Of a DNA stretch of 64,000 bases, positions 21,222 to 31,763 are shown piece after piece. Positions within the stretch are counted from its first letter, which is position 1; each line of letters starts with the position of its first letter. The stretch covers positions 52,480 to 116,479 of the forward strand of contig CACFSO010000002.1 of assembly GCA_902568975.1 (NCBI GenBank), in the 5' to 3' direction. The position numbers were made by a program, and so were the translations under genes. The notes beneath the pieces were generated by a model. The model had not been told where the DNA came from. It searched no databases and worked only from the letters and a program-made list of their open reading frames with translations. This DNA is from an uncultured Pelagibacteraceae bacterium. GTDB taxonomy: Bacteria > Pseudomonadota > Alphaproteobacteria > Pelagibacterales > Pelagibacteraceae.

Positions 21222-22579
21222 TTAAATTTCCACAGGGTTTTATCATCTTTATCTTCAATTAAAACTCCTTTATCTAATAATTCATTCCTAATTTTATCTG
21301 CTTTTTTATAATCTTTATTTTTTCTAGCATTATTTCTTTCATTAATTTTTTTCATAATTTCCTCTTCAGAAATATTTAATTTACTTTTTTTAAATTTATT
21401 CCAAGAATCTTTGTTTTCACATAACAAACCAATAAAATTGCATGCTGACATAAATATTTGTTTATCTTTATCGTTACCATTTTGAGATTTTTCAAATAAT
21501 TTATGAAGATTAGCAATATAACCTGGTGTATTTAAATCATCATATAAAGGAGATAAATATTCATCAGGAATTAAAACTCGTTTTTTAATCTCTGTAAAAC
21601 TTTCGTACCATTTATTAATAGTTTTTTCACATTCTAATAAAAGTTTATCATTCCAATCTAATGGTTGTTTATAATGAGAACTTATAAGAGCTAATCTCAA
21701 AACTTGTCCACTTACTTTATTTTTAAAATCACCAATTTTTAAAATATTTCCTTGGGATTTTGACATTTTTTCATTTGAAATTGTTATAAATCCATTATGT
21801 ACCCAAAAATTTGCAAAAGTTTCATTTTCATTAGCACATCTTGATTGTGCAATTTCATTTTCATGATGTGGAAAAATTAAATCTTTTCCTCCTCCATGAA
21901 TATCAAATTTATCACCTAAGTATTTCTTTGACATAACTGAACATTCGAGATGCCAACCAGGTCTTCCTTTTCCCCATGGAGATTCCCACGAAGGTTCATT
22001 TTCGGTTGATGGTTTCCATAATACAAAATCTGCTGGATTATTTTTATTATCAGAGATCTCTACTCTTGCTCCTGCAATTAATTCATCTAATTTTTTATTT
22101 GATAATTTTCCATAATCTTTAAATTTTTTTACTTCAAAATAAACATGTTTATTTTTTTCATATGCAAATTTATTTTTAATAAGCTTATTAATCATTTCAA
22201 TCATTAATGAAATGTTTTCTGTAGCTTTTGGTTCGTGTGTTGGATTTTCACAATTCAAATATTTACAATCTTCGTGAAAAATATTTGTAATATTTTTTGT
22301 AAGATCATTTATTGTAATTTTTTTTTCAATTGAGGAAGCTATTATTTTATCATCAATATCTGTAATATTTCTTACATATGTAACTGAGTTATTACCATAT
22401 TTGCATTTTAAAACGTTGAACAAAATATCAAAAACAACTAAAGGTCTTGCATTGCCAATATGAGGATTCTCATAAACTGTTGGACCACAAACGTACATAC
22501 CAATTTTTTTTGGATTTATTGGTGTAAATTTTTCTTTCTTCCTGAAAAGGCTATTAGTTAAAAAAATATCTTTATCCAT
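21218..22579 (-). CDS. cysS: Cysteinyl-tRNA synthetase
   Basis: MYVCGPTVYENPHIGNARPLVVFDIL; WHLECSVMSKKYLGDKFDIHGGGKDLIFPHHENEIAQS; KMSKSQGN. Confidence 0.97.
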   Translation of the reverse strand: MDKDIFLTNSLFRKKEKFTPINPKKIGMYVCGPTVYENPHIGNARPLVVFDILFNVLKCKYGNNSVTYVRNITDIDDKIIASSIEKKITINDLTKNITNIFHEDCKYLNCENPTHEPKATENISLMIEMINKLIKNKFAYEKNKHVYFEVKKFKDYGKLSNKKLDELIAGARVEISDNKNNPADFVLWKPSTENEPSWESPWGKGRPGWHLECSVMSKKYLGDKFDIHGGGKDLIFPHHENEIAQSRCANENETFANFWVHNGFITISNEKMSKSQGNILKIGDFKNKVSGQVLRLALISSHYKQPLDWNDKLLLECEKTINKWYESFTEIKKRVLIPDEYLSPLYDDLNTPGYIANLHKLFEKSQNGNDKDKQIFMSACNFIGLLCENKDSWNKFKKSKLNISEEEIMKKINERNNARKNKDYKKADKIRNELLDKGVLIEDKDDKTLWKFK

Positions 22580-22624
22580 TATTCTAGAAATATACTTTAA
22601 TTGATGATTTGTGAATCCCTAAGA

Positions 22625-23362
22625 TTACTTAGGTATCTTGCAAACTGGAATGGGGTCCATCTTATGCAGGTTTGCTTTTCTTATTTTAATATATTTATCT
22701 CTATTTATTGAGCTTTCATTATCCATTGCTTCTTCTAGTTCTCTATATGTAAGACCAAGCTGACCTTCATCTGTTCTACCATCATCCCATAAACCGTCAG
22801 TCGGTGGTGCTTCAATTATTTCTTTCAAAATATTTAGTTCTCTTCCTAATTCCCAAACTTCGGTTTTGTTGCAATCTGCTATTGGTGATATATCTACTCC
22901 ACCATCTCCGTACTTTGTATAAAATCCAACTCCAAAATCTTCAACTTTATTTCCTGTTCCTACAACTATTCCATTATTTGCTGCTGCAACCTGGTAAAGT
23001 GTTGACATTCTTAATCTTGCTCTAGAATTTGCCATACCATGCTCATTATTAAAATTTGAAAGTGTTTTTTCAAAGGTGCTGAAAAGATCATCTAATTCAA
23101 TTGTAAATCCATTTACATTTTTAAAATTTTTTTTTAACCATTCTTGGTGTTTCAAACTTAGATCATGTTGAAAACTTTTTTGTTTAATAGGCATTGAAAT
23201 TGCAATTGTTTTTAAACCTGTCATTGCACTTAAAGTACTAGACACTGATGAGTCTATACCACCAGAGATTCCTATAACTAAAGATTCAGCTTTTTTTGGC
23301 ATTAAATTTACATAATTTAATATCCAATTTTTTATAAATAGAACTTTTTTACTTACTTCCAT
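22625..23362 (-). CDS. nadE: NAD+ synthetase (ammonia-dependent type)
   Basis: VIGISGGIDSSVSSTLSA; VVGTGNKVEDFGVGFYTKYGDGGVDISPIADCNKTEVW. Confidence 0.94.
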   Translation of the reverse strand: MEVSKKVLFIKNWILNYVNLMPKKAESLVIGISGGIDSSVSSTLSAMTGLKTIAISMPIKQKSFQHDLSLKHQEWLKKNFKNVNGFTIELDDLFSTFEKTLSNFNNEHGMANSRARLRMSTLYQVAAANNGIVVGTGNKVEDFGVGFYTKYGDGGVDISPIADCNKTEVWELGRELNILKEIIEAPPTDGLWDDGRTDEGQLGLTYRELEEAMDNESSINRDKYIKIRKANLHKMDPIPVCKIPK

Positions 23363-23398
23363 AACTTAAATATACTTTATAGAATTTATTTATAAAGC

Positions 23399-24778
23399 TT
23401 AAGAAACAGCTCTAATGCCGCTTTTCGCATAAATAGAATTTTTTTTAATTTCATCGGAAATTAAAAAAGCTAATTCTAAAGCTTGGTTAGCATTTAACCT
23501 TGGATCACAATGAGTATGATATCTGCTAGATAAATCTGTATCAGATATCTTTTGAGCTCCACCTGTGCATTCTGTTACATTTTGTCCTGTCATTTCAATA
23601 TGTAATCCACCAGCATATGAACCTTCACTTTGATGAACTTCAAATACATTTTTTACTTCATTTAAAACATTATTGAAAGGTCTGGTTTTAAAACCTGTAG
23701 CAGACTTAATTGTATTACCATGCATAGGATCACAAGACCAAATAACATTTAATCCTTCTTTTTTAATTCCTTTTATAAGTTTTGGTAAAAATTTTCCTAC
23801 TTTGTCATGTCCAAATCTTGAAATTAATGTAATTTTTCCTTTTTCATTTTTAGGATTAATTACTTCACATATTTTTGCAATTTCTTCCGGTTTAGAAGTT
23901 GGTCCACATTTTATGCCTATTGGATTTTCTATTCCTCTGCAAAACTCTACATGCCCACCATCTAACTGTCTAGTTCTGTCTCCTATCCAAACAAAATGGG
24001 CCGATGTGTCATGGTATTCACCTGTTGTAGAATCTATTCTTGTCATGCTTTCTTCAAATGGTAATAATAAAGCTTCGTGGGAAGTCCAAAAATTTACTGT
24101 TTTCAATCTTCTATTAAACTCAGATGTTATTCCACATGCATCCATAAAAGCTAATGCATCTGCAATTTTATCTTCTAGTTCTTTAAATTTTTTAGCTTGA
24201 GGGCTTTTTTTTATATAGCCCAAATTCCAAAGATGAACTTTTTTTAAATCTGCAAATCCTCCATGACAAAAAGCTCTTATAAGGTTTAATGTTGAAGCTG
24301 CTTGTGAATAAGCTTTAAATAATCTTTTAGGATCAGGTTTTCTTGCTTTTTCACTAAACTCTATTCCATTTATATTGTCACCTAAATAACTTGGAAGCTC
24401 AATATCTCCACTTACTTCGGTTGGTGAACTTCTTGGTTTTGAGAATTGTCCCGCAACCCTTCCGAGTTTAACCACAGGTAAAGACGCGGAGTAAGTCAAA
24501 ACTAATGACATTTGTAGCATAACTTTAAAATAATCTCTTATATTGTCAGGATTAAATTCAACAAAACTTTCTGCGCAGTCTCCACCTTGTAATAAAAAAG
24601 CTTTGCCATCGACAACATCCGCAAGTTGCTGTTTTAAATGTCTAGTTTCTCCAGCAAAAACCAAAGGAGGAAAAGTTTTAATTTTGTTAAGAACCATATT
24701 AAGTTCTTTTTCGTCCTGATAACTTGGAATATGCTTAACTGGATAATTCCTCCAACTATTTGTTTTCCATTTTTTCAT
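23399..24778 (-). CDS. Class II 3-deoxy-7-phosphoheptulonate (DAHP) synthase
   Basis: VFAGETRHLKQQLADVVDGKAFLLQGGDCAESF; GRVAGQFSKPRSSP; WSCDPMHGNT. Confidence 0.95.
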   Translation of the reverse strand: MKKWKTNSWRNYPVKHIPSYQDEKELNMVLNKIKTFPPLVFAGETRHLKQQLADVVDGKAFLLQGGDCAESFVEFNPDNIRDYFKVMLQMSLVLTYSASLPVVKLGRVAGQFSKPRSSPTEVSGDIELPSYLGDNINGIEFSEKARKPDPKRLFKAYSQAASTLNLIRAFCHGGFADLKKVHLWNLGYIKKSPQAKKFKELEDKIADALAFMDACGITSEFNRRLKTVNFWTSHEALLLPFEESMTRIDSTTGEYHDTSAHFVWIGDRTRQLDGGHVEFCRGIENPIGIKCGPTSKPEEIAKICEVINPKNEKGKITLISRFGHDKVGKFLPKLIKGIKKEGLNVIWSCDPMHGNTIKSATGFKTRPFNNVLNEVKNVFEVHQSEGSYAGGLHIEMTGQNVTECTGGAQKISDTDLSSRYHTHCDPRLNANQALELAFLISDEIKKNSIYAKSGIRAVS

Positions 24779-24821
24779 AATTCAACTAATAGTATATATA
24801 CCAAGTAAAAAAATTTTAAAG

Positions 24822-25538
24822 CTATAGAATTATTTTTGATACGATAATTCCCAATTTTTCTCTAAAAAAAACATTTACTTTTCTTAGATTTTTAGAAATA
24901 TCAAAGTTTTGATATAGATTTATCAATTTTTCATTACCTTTGGTACCTATAAAATCAACCGCATAAGGAGTAAAAGTTAAATTTAAATGTTTTGAGATAT
25001 ATAAAGATCTATCCATATGAAATGCGGATGTTATTAATATATCGTTATTTTTGTTAATATTAAGTTTTTCAAATTCTCTCAGGGCCTCAATTGTGTTTCT
25101 GGCTGTTGAAACAAATATTACTCTATTTAAATCAAATCCAATATTTTGATAAAAAATTCTAGCTATATCAGATTCATTTTTTTTTGTTTTGTGCATATAT
25201 CCAGACCCTCCTAAAAAAATAATTTTTGAATTTTTTTTCTCTAAAGCCAATTTAACTGAAGCTATAAGTCTATCTGTATGTCCTGCTAAAACAACAATAT
25301 TTTGATACTCAGGTAAGTTTTTTTTATTTGAATATTTTTTTTCTATACTATTAATTAAAAAATTTCCTAAAGGTAGAAAAGTTATAATAAAAAAAATTAT
25401 TGAAAAAAAGATTAAAATTTTTTTAATTATATTTTTTTTATAAAAAAAATTTAATATCATCAATAAAATAATAGAAAAAAATACAAAATTTGCGATATTT
25501 ATTAAAGGAGCTAGTATTTTAGACAAGTAAAAGTACAA
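24822..25538 (-). CDS. YdcF/ElyC (DUF218) family membrane protein
   Basis: N-terminal TM segments, then VVLAGHTDRLIASVKLALEKKNSKIIFLGGSGYMHKTK...TSAFHMDRSL. Confidence 0.8.
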   Translation of the reverse strand: MYFYLSKILAPLINIANFVFFSIILLMILNFFYKKNIIKKILIFFSIIFFIITFLPLGNFLINSIEKKYSNKKNLPEYQNIVVLAGHTDRLIASVKLALEKKNSKIIFLGGSGYMHKTKKNESDIARIFYQNIGFDLNRVIFVSTARNTIEALREFEKLNINKNNDILITSAFHMDRSLYISKHLNLTFTPYAVDFIGTKGNEKLINLYQNFDISKNLRKVNVFFREKLGIIVSKIIL

Positions 25539-25540
25539 AA

Positions 25541-27361
25541 TTATTCCACAGTTACAGATTTTGCCAAATTTCTTGGTTTATCTATATCATATCCTTTTTT
25601 ATTTGCTGAATGATAAGCTAATTTTTGCAAGGGTATAGTTATTAAAAAAGGCAATAAATCTTCTGAAGTATTTTCTACTTCAATTTTTTCCCAAATATTT
25701 TCTGAATGTACTTCATCTTTGTTTTTATTGGTGATTAATAAAACTTTAGCTCCTCGTGCTATAACTTCTTGCATATTAGACATTGTTTTTTTGTAATAAT
25801 GATCTCTAGGAGCTAATACTACAACTGGCATTCCTTCTTCAATTAAAGCAAGAGGACCATGTTTCATTTCACCGGCTGGATATCCTTCTGCATGAACATA
25901 AGCTAACTCTTTTAATTTCAAAGCTCCCTCTAAAGCAATTGGAAATGAATATCCTCTACCTAAAAACATACAACCTTTAATATTTACAAAGGAACTGCAA
26001 ACTAATTGAATTTTGCTTTCAGTTTCTAGCGAAAGTTTAACTAATTTAGATAAGGACAAAAGTGAATTTATTTTTTCTAAGTATTTTTTTTTATTTATAT
26101 CTTTTCTCATATAAGAAAGTTTAAGACACAATATATACAAAACTAACATTTGACCTAAAAAAGCTTTAGTTGAAGCAACACCGATTTCTGGGCCACAATG
26201 AATAGGAAGTACAAATTTTGATTCTCTAGCAATCGAGCTTTCAACAACGTTCACAACGCTACAAGTTTTCATATTATTTTTATTACATAGATCTAAAGCA
26301 GCATAAGTGTCTGCTGTTTCTCCAGATTGAGAAACAAAAATATACATGGTATCTTTTTTAAAGTTATTCTTTCTGTATCTAAATTCAGATGCAATATCTA
26401 CATTTACATTTAAAGTAGTTATTTGTTCAAACCAGTATTTAGCCATTAAACAAGAGTGGTATGCAGTCCCGCATCCTATTAATAATATTGAGTTAATTTC
26501 CTCACTTTTCCAAGGAAAATTGAAAATATTTATATTACTATTAATTTTATCTATATATTCGTTTACACAATTTTTTATTGTCAGCGGTTGTTCTTCTATT
26601 TCTTTAGCCATGTAATGTTTGTATTCTCCTTTATCATAATTATTTTCTGTAGAAGATAATTGTAAAATTTTTTTGTTAATTTTTTTTCCATTACTATCAA
26701 AAAATTCTATTTGATCTTTTTTAATAATGCAGAATTCACCGTCATTTAAATAGGAAATTTTATTAGTCATACTTTTTAGAGCGTAAGAATCTGAACCAAG
26801 ATAATTTTCATTTGGTCCATAACCAACTGCGAGTGGAGAGCCTCTTCTAGCTCCTATAATTAAATCGGGTTGATCTTTAAATATTATACCAAGAGCAAAA
26901 CTTCCATGAAGTTTTTTTAACATTTTTAAAATTGATTTTTTTAAATTATTTTTTTTTAAATACTCGGTAATTAAGTGAACAATTACTTCTGTATCAGTTT
27001 GTGATTTAAAAATATGGCCTTTTTTTATTAAATACTTTTTCAATATAGTAGAATTTTCAATTATACCATTATGAACTACAGAAACTTTTTCTGAAGAGTG
27101 TGGATGAGCATTAATAGTGCTTGGTATACCATGTGTTGCCCATCTTACATGACCTATTCCGATTGTTCCTTTTAAGTTTGTTTGTGATAAATTTTTTTCT
27201 AGAGTATCAACTCTACCTTCGCATTTTACTTCATTTATAAAACCATTGTTTAAAGTTGCGATACCAGCTGAATCATAACCTCTGTATTCTAATTTTTTTA
27301 AAGAATTTATTATAGTTGAGGTTACTTGTTTATTGCTAGTTATGCCAACTATTCCACACAT
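25541..27361 (-). CDS. glmS: Glutamine-fructose-6-phosphate aminotransferase (isomerizing)
   Basis: Catalytic N-terminal MCGIVGI (start at 27361; track ORF extends to 27394); two SIS domains; C-terminal DKPRNLAKSVTVE. Confidence 0.96.
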   Translation of the reverse strand: MCGIVGITSNKQVTSTIINSLKKLEYRGYDSAGIATLNNGFINEVKCEGRVDTLEKNLSQTNLKGTIGIGHVRWATHGIPSTINAHPHSSEKVSVVHNGIIENSTILKKYLIKKGHIFKSQTDTEVIVHLITEYLKKNNLKKSILKMLKKLHGSFALGIIFKDQPDLIIGARRGSPLAVGYGPNENYLGSDSYALKSMTNKISYLNDGEFCIIKKDQIEFFDSNGKKINKKILQLSSTENNYDKGEYKHYMAKEIEEQPLTIKNCVNEYIDKINSNINIFNFPWKSEEINSILLIGCGTAYHSCLMAKYWFEQITTLNVNVDIASEFRYRKNNFKKDTMYIFVSQSGETADTYAALDLCNKNNMKTCSVVNVVESSIARESKFVLPIHCGPEIGVASTKAFLGQMLVLYILCLKLSYMRKDINKKKYLEKINSLLSLSKLVKLSLETESKIQLVCSSFVNIKGCMFLGRGYSFPIALEGALKLKELAYVHAEGYPAGEMKHGPLALIEEGMPVVVLAPRDHYYKKTMSNMQEVIARGAKVLLITNKNKDEVHSENIWEKIEVENTSEDLLPFLITIPLQKLAYHSANKKGYDIDKPRNLAKSVTVE

Positions 27362-27362
27362 T

Positions 27363-27974
27363 TTATTTTTTAGTTTTATAGTTTTTAATTTCAATCTGAG
27401 AATTTCTTGTTAACGCTAAAGATTTTTTTCTCACATTTTTTGTTATAACTGAACCTGCTCCAATGATACTATTTTCATTTAATGTAACAGGAGCAACTAA
27501 AGATGAATTTGAACCAACAAATACACCATTTTTAATTTTAGTTTTATTTTTTTTTACTCCATCATAATTACAAGTAATCGTCCCAGCTCCTATATTAACA
27601 TTTTCTCCTACCTGGGTATCACCAACATATGATAAGTGATTTATCTTTGATCTTTTTCCAATTTTGCTTTTTTTGACTTCAACAAAATTTCCAACTTTTG
27701 AACCTAATTTTAAAACTGTTCCTGGTCTTAATCTTGCGTATGGTCCAACGCTAACATTGTTTTCTATTTTTGTATCTTCTAAATGTGAAAATGAATGAAT
27801 TATTACATTATTGCTAATTTTTACTTTTTTCCCAATAACTACAAACGGTTCGATCGATACATCTTTTCCAATCTTGGTATCTTTTGAAAAAAAGACCGTT
27901 TCAGGAGCAATCATTTTTACTCCTTTTTTTATAAATTTTTTTCTTAAATTTTCTTGTAAATTTATTTGTTTCAT
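27363..27974 (-). CDS. GlmU C-terminal-type glucosamine-1-phosphate N-acetyltransferase (no pyrophosphorylase domain)
   Basis: MIAPETVFFSKDTKIGKDVSIEPFVVIG...NHLSYVGDTQVGENVNIGAGTITCNYDGVKKNKT..GSNSSLVAPV; left-handed beta-helix GlmU domain, 203 aa. Confidence 0.9.
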   Translation of the reverse strand: MKQINLQENLRKKFIKKGVKMIAPETVFFSKDTKIGKDVSIEPFVVIGKKVKISNNVIIHSFSHLEDTKIENNVSVGPYARLRPGTVLKLGSKVGNFVEVKKSKIGKRSKINHLSYVGDTQVGENVNIGAGTITCNYDGVKKNKTKIKNGVFVGSNSSLVAPVTLNENSIIGAGSVITKNVRKKSLALTRNSQIEIKNYKTKK

Positions 27975-28044
27975 CTATTAAATTACTTATAGTTTAGTAA
28001 ACATGTTCTTTAATTCACAAATTGTTTCTTAAAAAAACTTTTAA

Positions 28045-28734
28045 ATGACTCAAAAACTAACGATATTATTTGATCTTGACGGAACTTTGGCAGATACAGC
28101 TCCAGATCTCATGATGGCACATAATCATGTAATGAAAAAATTCGGATATAATACGAAAAGTACAGAGGAAATAAGAAGCTATTTAGGTCAAGGAGCGGCT
28201 GTAATGATTGGTAGATCTATCTGGGGTCAAGCAAAAAAAGAATTATCGAAAATTAACGACCCGAAAATAAAAAATGAAATGATAAAAGAATTTCTTAATT
28301 TCTATGAAAAAAATATAGTTGTTAAAAGCAAGCTTATTAAAGGAGTTTACGAATTTTTAAAATGGGCTAAGTCAAAAAATATTTCAATGGCCGTTTGTAC
28401 AAACAAACAAGAACATTTAGCTATCGATTTCTTAAAAAAAATAAAAATTTATGATTTTTTTGAATATGTTGCGGGAAGAAATACATTTGATTATTGCAAA
28501 CCAGACCCAAGACATCTAACAAATACAATAGAAATAATGAATGGAAATATAAAAAAAAGTTTAATGATTGGTGACAGTGAGAATGATGCGGACGCAGCAA
28601 AATCTGCTGGAATCCCTATGGTACTTCTTGAAGATGGATATACTGAAAAAAAAATTGATCAAATTCATCATGATCATTTAATTAAAGACTTTATAGGTAT
28701 GGAAAAAATAATTTCTTTATATTTGAATGATTGA
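28045..28734 (+). CDS. gph: HAD-family phosphoglycolate phosphatase
   Basis: LFDLDGTLADTAPDLMMAHNHVMKKFG...MIGDSENDADAAKSAGIPMVLLEDGYT. Confidence 0.88.
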   Translation: MTQKLTILFDLDGTLADTAPDLMMAHNHVMKKFGYNTKSTEEIRSYLGQGAAVMIGRSIWGQAKKELSKINDPKIKNEMIKEFLNFYEKNIVVKSKLIKGVYEFLKWAKSKNISMAVCTNKQEHLAIDFLKKIKIYDFFEYVAGRNTFDYCKPDPRHLTNTIEIMNGNIKKSLMIGDSENDADAAKSAGIPMVLLEDGYTEKKIDQIHHDHLIKDFIGMEKIISLYLND

Positions 28735-29329
28735 TCTTAATCTTTTTATTGCTTTAGTAAGTTATTATTTTGTTATGTATGTAACTCCAGGACCAAATAA
28801 TGCTATGGTTCTTACCTCAGGTTTAAAATTTGGCTTTTTAAAAACAATTCCTCACATGTCAGGAATTACAATTGGCCATATTTTGCAATTAATTTTAGTT
28901 TGTTTTGGTTTAGGTAAAATATTTCAAATGTTTCCTGAAATTCAAAATTTACTTAAAATAATTTGTGCAATATATTTGTTATATCTTGGATACAAAATTA
29001 TTGGTTCTTTCAGTAAAATTAAAGAGGACGATTCAAGACCATTGAAATTTCATGAAGCTGCATTATTTCAAATTGTAAATCCAAAAGCCTGGACTATCTC
29101 TAGTATGGCAGCTTCGGGTTTTTTACCTAAAGATGGAAATTTAATTTTTTCAATATTTTTTATAGCTATTGTCGCACTGATTGTGTGTCCATTGTCTATA
29201 TCTCCATGGGCAGCATTTGGTTCTGCGATAAGAAATTTGGTTAAGAATAATAAAATAAAAGCATTAATTGAGTATTTTTTAGCATTTTTGCTTTTAGTAA
29301 CTGCCATTTTGATTGTAATACAAAAATAA
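28727..29329 (+). CDS. LysE/RhtB family amino-acid exporter
   Basis: VMYVTPGPNNAMVLTSGLKFGFLKTIPHMSGITIGH, LysE family. Confidence 0.88.
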   Translation: MIDLNLFIALVSYYFVMYVTPGPNNAMVLTSGLKFGFLKTIPHMSGITIGHILQLILVCFGLGKIFQMFPEIQNLLKIICAIYLLYLGYKIIGSFSKIKEDDSRPLKFHEAALFQIVNPKAWTISSMAASGFLPKDGNLIFSIFFIAIVALIVCPLSISPWAAFGSAIRNLVKNNKIKALIEYFLAFLLLVTAILIVIQK

Positions 29330-29364
29330 ATTATTATTACTATTAAAAAATTTAAGGAGATATT

Positions 29365-30867
29365 TTGATTTTACATAAAGTAAGAGTTTATCCTTCTAAA
29401 ATAAAATTAGACAAAAAAAAACAGCTTGCTTGGAAAATTGCTGAAATGGCAAGTGATAATGCAAAATTGAACAAGGATTCAATTGAAATGGCAATTAATA
29501 GAATTATAGATAATGCTTCTGTTGCTTTGGCTTCATTAAATAGAAAATCAGTTATATCATCAAGAGAAATGGCTTTAAAACATCCAAGAAAAAAAGGTGC
29601 TACCTTGTTTGGAGTAAGTCCAAAACTAAAATTTGACTGCGAATGGGCCGCTTGGTCAAATAGCACTGCTGTAAGAGAGCTTGATTTTCATGATACATTT
29701 TTAGCAGAGGATTACAGTCATCCTGGAGATAATATTCCTCCTTTATTAGCCGTTGCAGAACAAAAAAAAAGAAATGGTTTGGATTTATTAAGAGGAATAA
29801 TTACAGCATACGAAGTTCAAGTAAACTTAGTTAAAGGTATTTGTTTACATAAACATAAAGTAGATCATATAGCTCATTTAGGTCCTAGTGTTGCAGCAGG
29901 AATAGGTTCAATGTTAAAATTAAAAACAGAGATTATATACCAGTCTATACAACAAGCATTACACACAACAATTTCGACTAGACAGTCACGAAAAGGTGAA
30001 ATTTCAAGTTGGAAAGCATTTGCTCCCGCACATGCAGCCAAATTATCTATTGAAGCCGTAGATAGAGCAATGAGAGGTGAAGGTGCGCCAAGTCCTATTT
30101 ATGAAGGAGAAGATAGTGTAATTGCAAGAATACTAGATGGTAAAAAAGCTTTATACAAAGTTCCTCTTCCAAAGAAGAATGAGAAAAAAAAAGCAATTTT
30201 AGAAACTTATACAAAAGAATATTCTGCCGAATATCAAGCTCAAGCATTGATAGATATCGCTATCAAATTAAACAAAAAAATTAATAATTTAAATCAAATT
30301 AAAAAAATAGACATATACACAAGTCATCATACACATTATGTGATTGGGACAGGAGCAAACGACCCACAAAAAATGGATCCAAATGCTAGCAGAGAAACTC
30401 TAGATCATTCTATAATGTACATTTTTGCAGTGGCGCTTGAGGATGGAGGTTGGCATCATATAAAATCTTATACAAAAAAAAGAGCAAGAAAAAAAAGTAC
30501 AATTAAAATTTGGCATTCTATTAAAACTCATGAAGATAAAAGATGGACAAAAAAATATCATGATCCAAATCCAAAAAAAAAATGTTTCGGTGCAAAAGTT
30601 ATAGTCCATTTAAAAAATGGTAAAAGATTTATAGAAAATTTAAATAGAGCTGATGCTCATCCTTATGGTTTAAGACCATTTAAAAGAAAAAATTATATAA
30701 ATAAATTTTTAAAATTAACTAAGAATTTAATATCAAAAAAAGAAAGTGATAGATTTATAAAAAATGTTCAACAATTAAAAAAACTTAAAGCTGGTCAATT
30801 ACATAGAATAAATATAGAAGTGAAAAAATCAAATTTGAAGAGAAATAAGAAAATTGGAATATTTTAA
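29365..30867 (+). CDS. prpD: 2-methylcitrate dehydratase (PrpD family), TTG start
   Basis: MmgE/PrpD fold: RELDFHDTFLAEDYSHPGDNIPPLLAVAEQ; operon with prpB and prpC. Confidence 0.92.
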   Translation: MILHKVRVYPSKIKLDKKKQLAWKIAEMASDNAKLNKDSIEMAINRIIDNASVALASLNRKSVISSREMALKHPRKKGATLFGVSPKLKFDCEWAAWSNSTAVRELDFHDTFLAEDYSHPGDNIPPLLAVAEQKKRNGLDLLRGIITAYEVQVNLVKGICLHKHKVDHIAHLGPSVAAGIGSMLKLKTEIIYQSIQQALHTTISTRQSRKGEISSWKAFAPAHAAKLSIEAVDRAMRGEGAPSPIYEGEDSVIARILDGKKALYKVPLPKKNEKKKAILETYTKEYSAEYQAQALIDIAIKLNKKINNLNQIKKIDIYTSHHTHYVIGTGANDPQKMDPNASRETLDHSIMYIFAVALEDGGWHHIKSYTKKRARKKSTIKIWHSIKTHEDKRWTKKYHDPNPKKKCFGAKVIVHLKNGKRFIENLNRADAHPYGLRPFKRKNYINKFLKLTKNLISKKESDRFIKNVQQLKKLKAGQLHRINIEVKKSNLKRNKKIGIF

Positions 30868-31763
30868 TGCATTTTGTAAAAAAAAAACCTAAAGAAAAAA
30901 GATTAGATTTTGATAAAAAACTAAAAAAAAATAAAATATTAAGAGTTCCGGGAGCTTATAACCCATTAACTGCAAAACTTATTGAAGAAATAGGTTATGA
31001 TGCAGTTTATGTATCTGGTGGAGTTATGTCTAATGACCTTGGTTATCCTGATATTGGTTTAACAACACTTAAAGATGTAAGTAATAGATCCATGCAAATT
31101 GCTAGAATTACGAACTTGCCAACTATTGTTGATATAGATACTGGATTTAGATCATGTAAAAAAACAATAAGAACTTTTGAAAAAATTGGTGTTACTGCAG
31201 TTCATATAGAAGATCAAATAAGTAAAAAAAGATGTGGTCATTTAGAAAATAAAGAATTAATCCCTACAAAAAAAATGGTAAAAAAAATTACAGAATGCGT
31301 AAAGGCAAAAAAAGATAAAAATTTTAAAATTATAGCAAGATCAGATGCAAGAAATGTTGAAGGATTGGAAAAAATGATTGAAAGATGCAAATCCTATATA
31401 GATGCAGGAGCTGAAATTATTTTCCCAGAAGCTTTAAAAGATGAAAAAGAATTTGAATTGGTAAGAAAAAAACTTAAATCTTATTTATTAGCTAATATGA
31501 CAGAATTTGGTAAATCAAAACTTCTTAATTTTAAAAAATTGGAAAATCTTGGGTACAATATAGTAATATACCCTGTTACAACTCAAAGATTAGCAATGAA
31601 AAATGTAGAAGATGGACTGCGCGCTATTTTTGTTGATGGACACCAAAACAATATTATTGATAAAATGCAAACAAGAAAAAGATTGTATGACTTGGTTGAT
31701 TATGAAAAGTACAATTCATTAGATGAAAAAATATATAATTTTAGTACTGATGGACATGAATAA
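30867..31763 (+). CDS. prpB: 2-methylisocitrate lyase
   Basis: LRVPGAYNPLTAKLIEEIGYDAVYVSGGVMS...DIDTGF...HIEDQISKKRCGHLENKELI. Confidence 0.93.
   Translation: MHFVKKKPKEKRLDFDKKLKKNKILRVPGAYNPLTAKLIEEIGYDAVYVSGGVMSNDLGYPDIGLTTLKDVSNRSMQIARITNLPTIVDIDTGFRSCKKTIRTFEKIGVTAVHIEDQISKKRCGHLENKELIPTKKMVKKITECVKAKKDKNFKIIARSDARNVEGLEKMIERCKSYIDAGAEIIFPEALKDEKEFELVRKKLKSYLLANMTEFGKSKLLNFKKLENLGYNIVIYPVTTQRLAMKNVEDGLRAIFVDGHQNNIIDKMQTRKRLYDLVDYEKYNSLDEKIYNFSTDGHE

Noticed and set aside
23673-24200. 175-aa plus-strand ORF
   Set aside because: Fully antisense to DAHP synthase; no recognisable domain.
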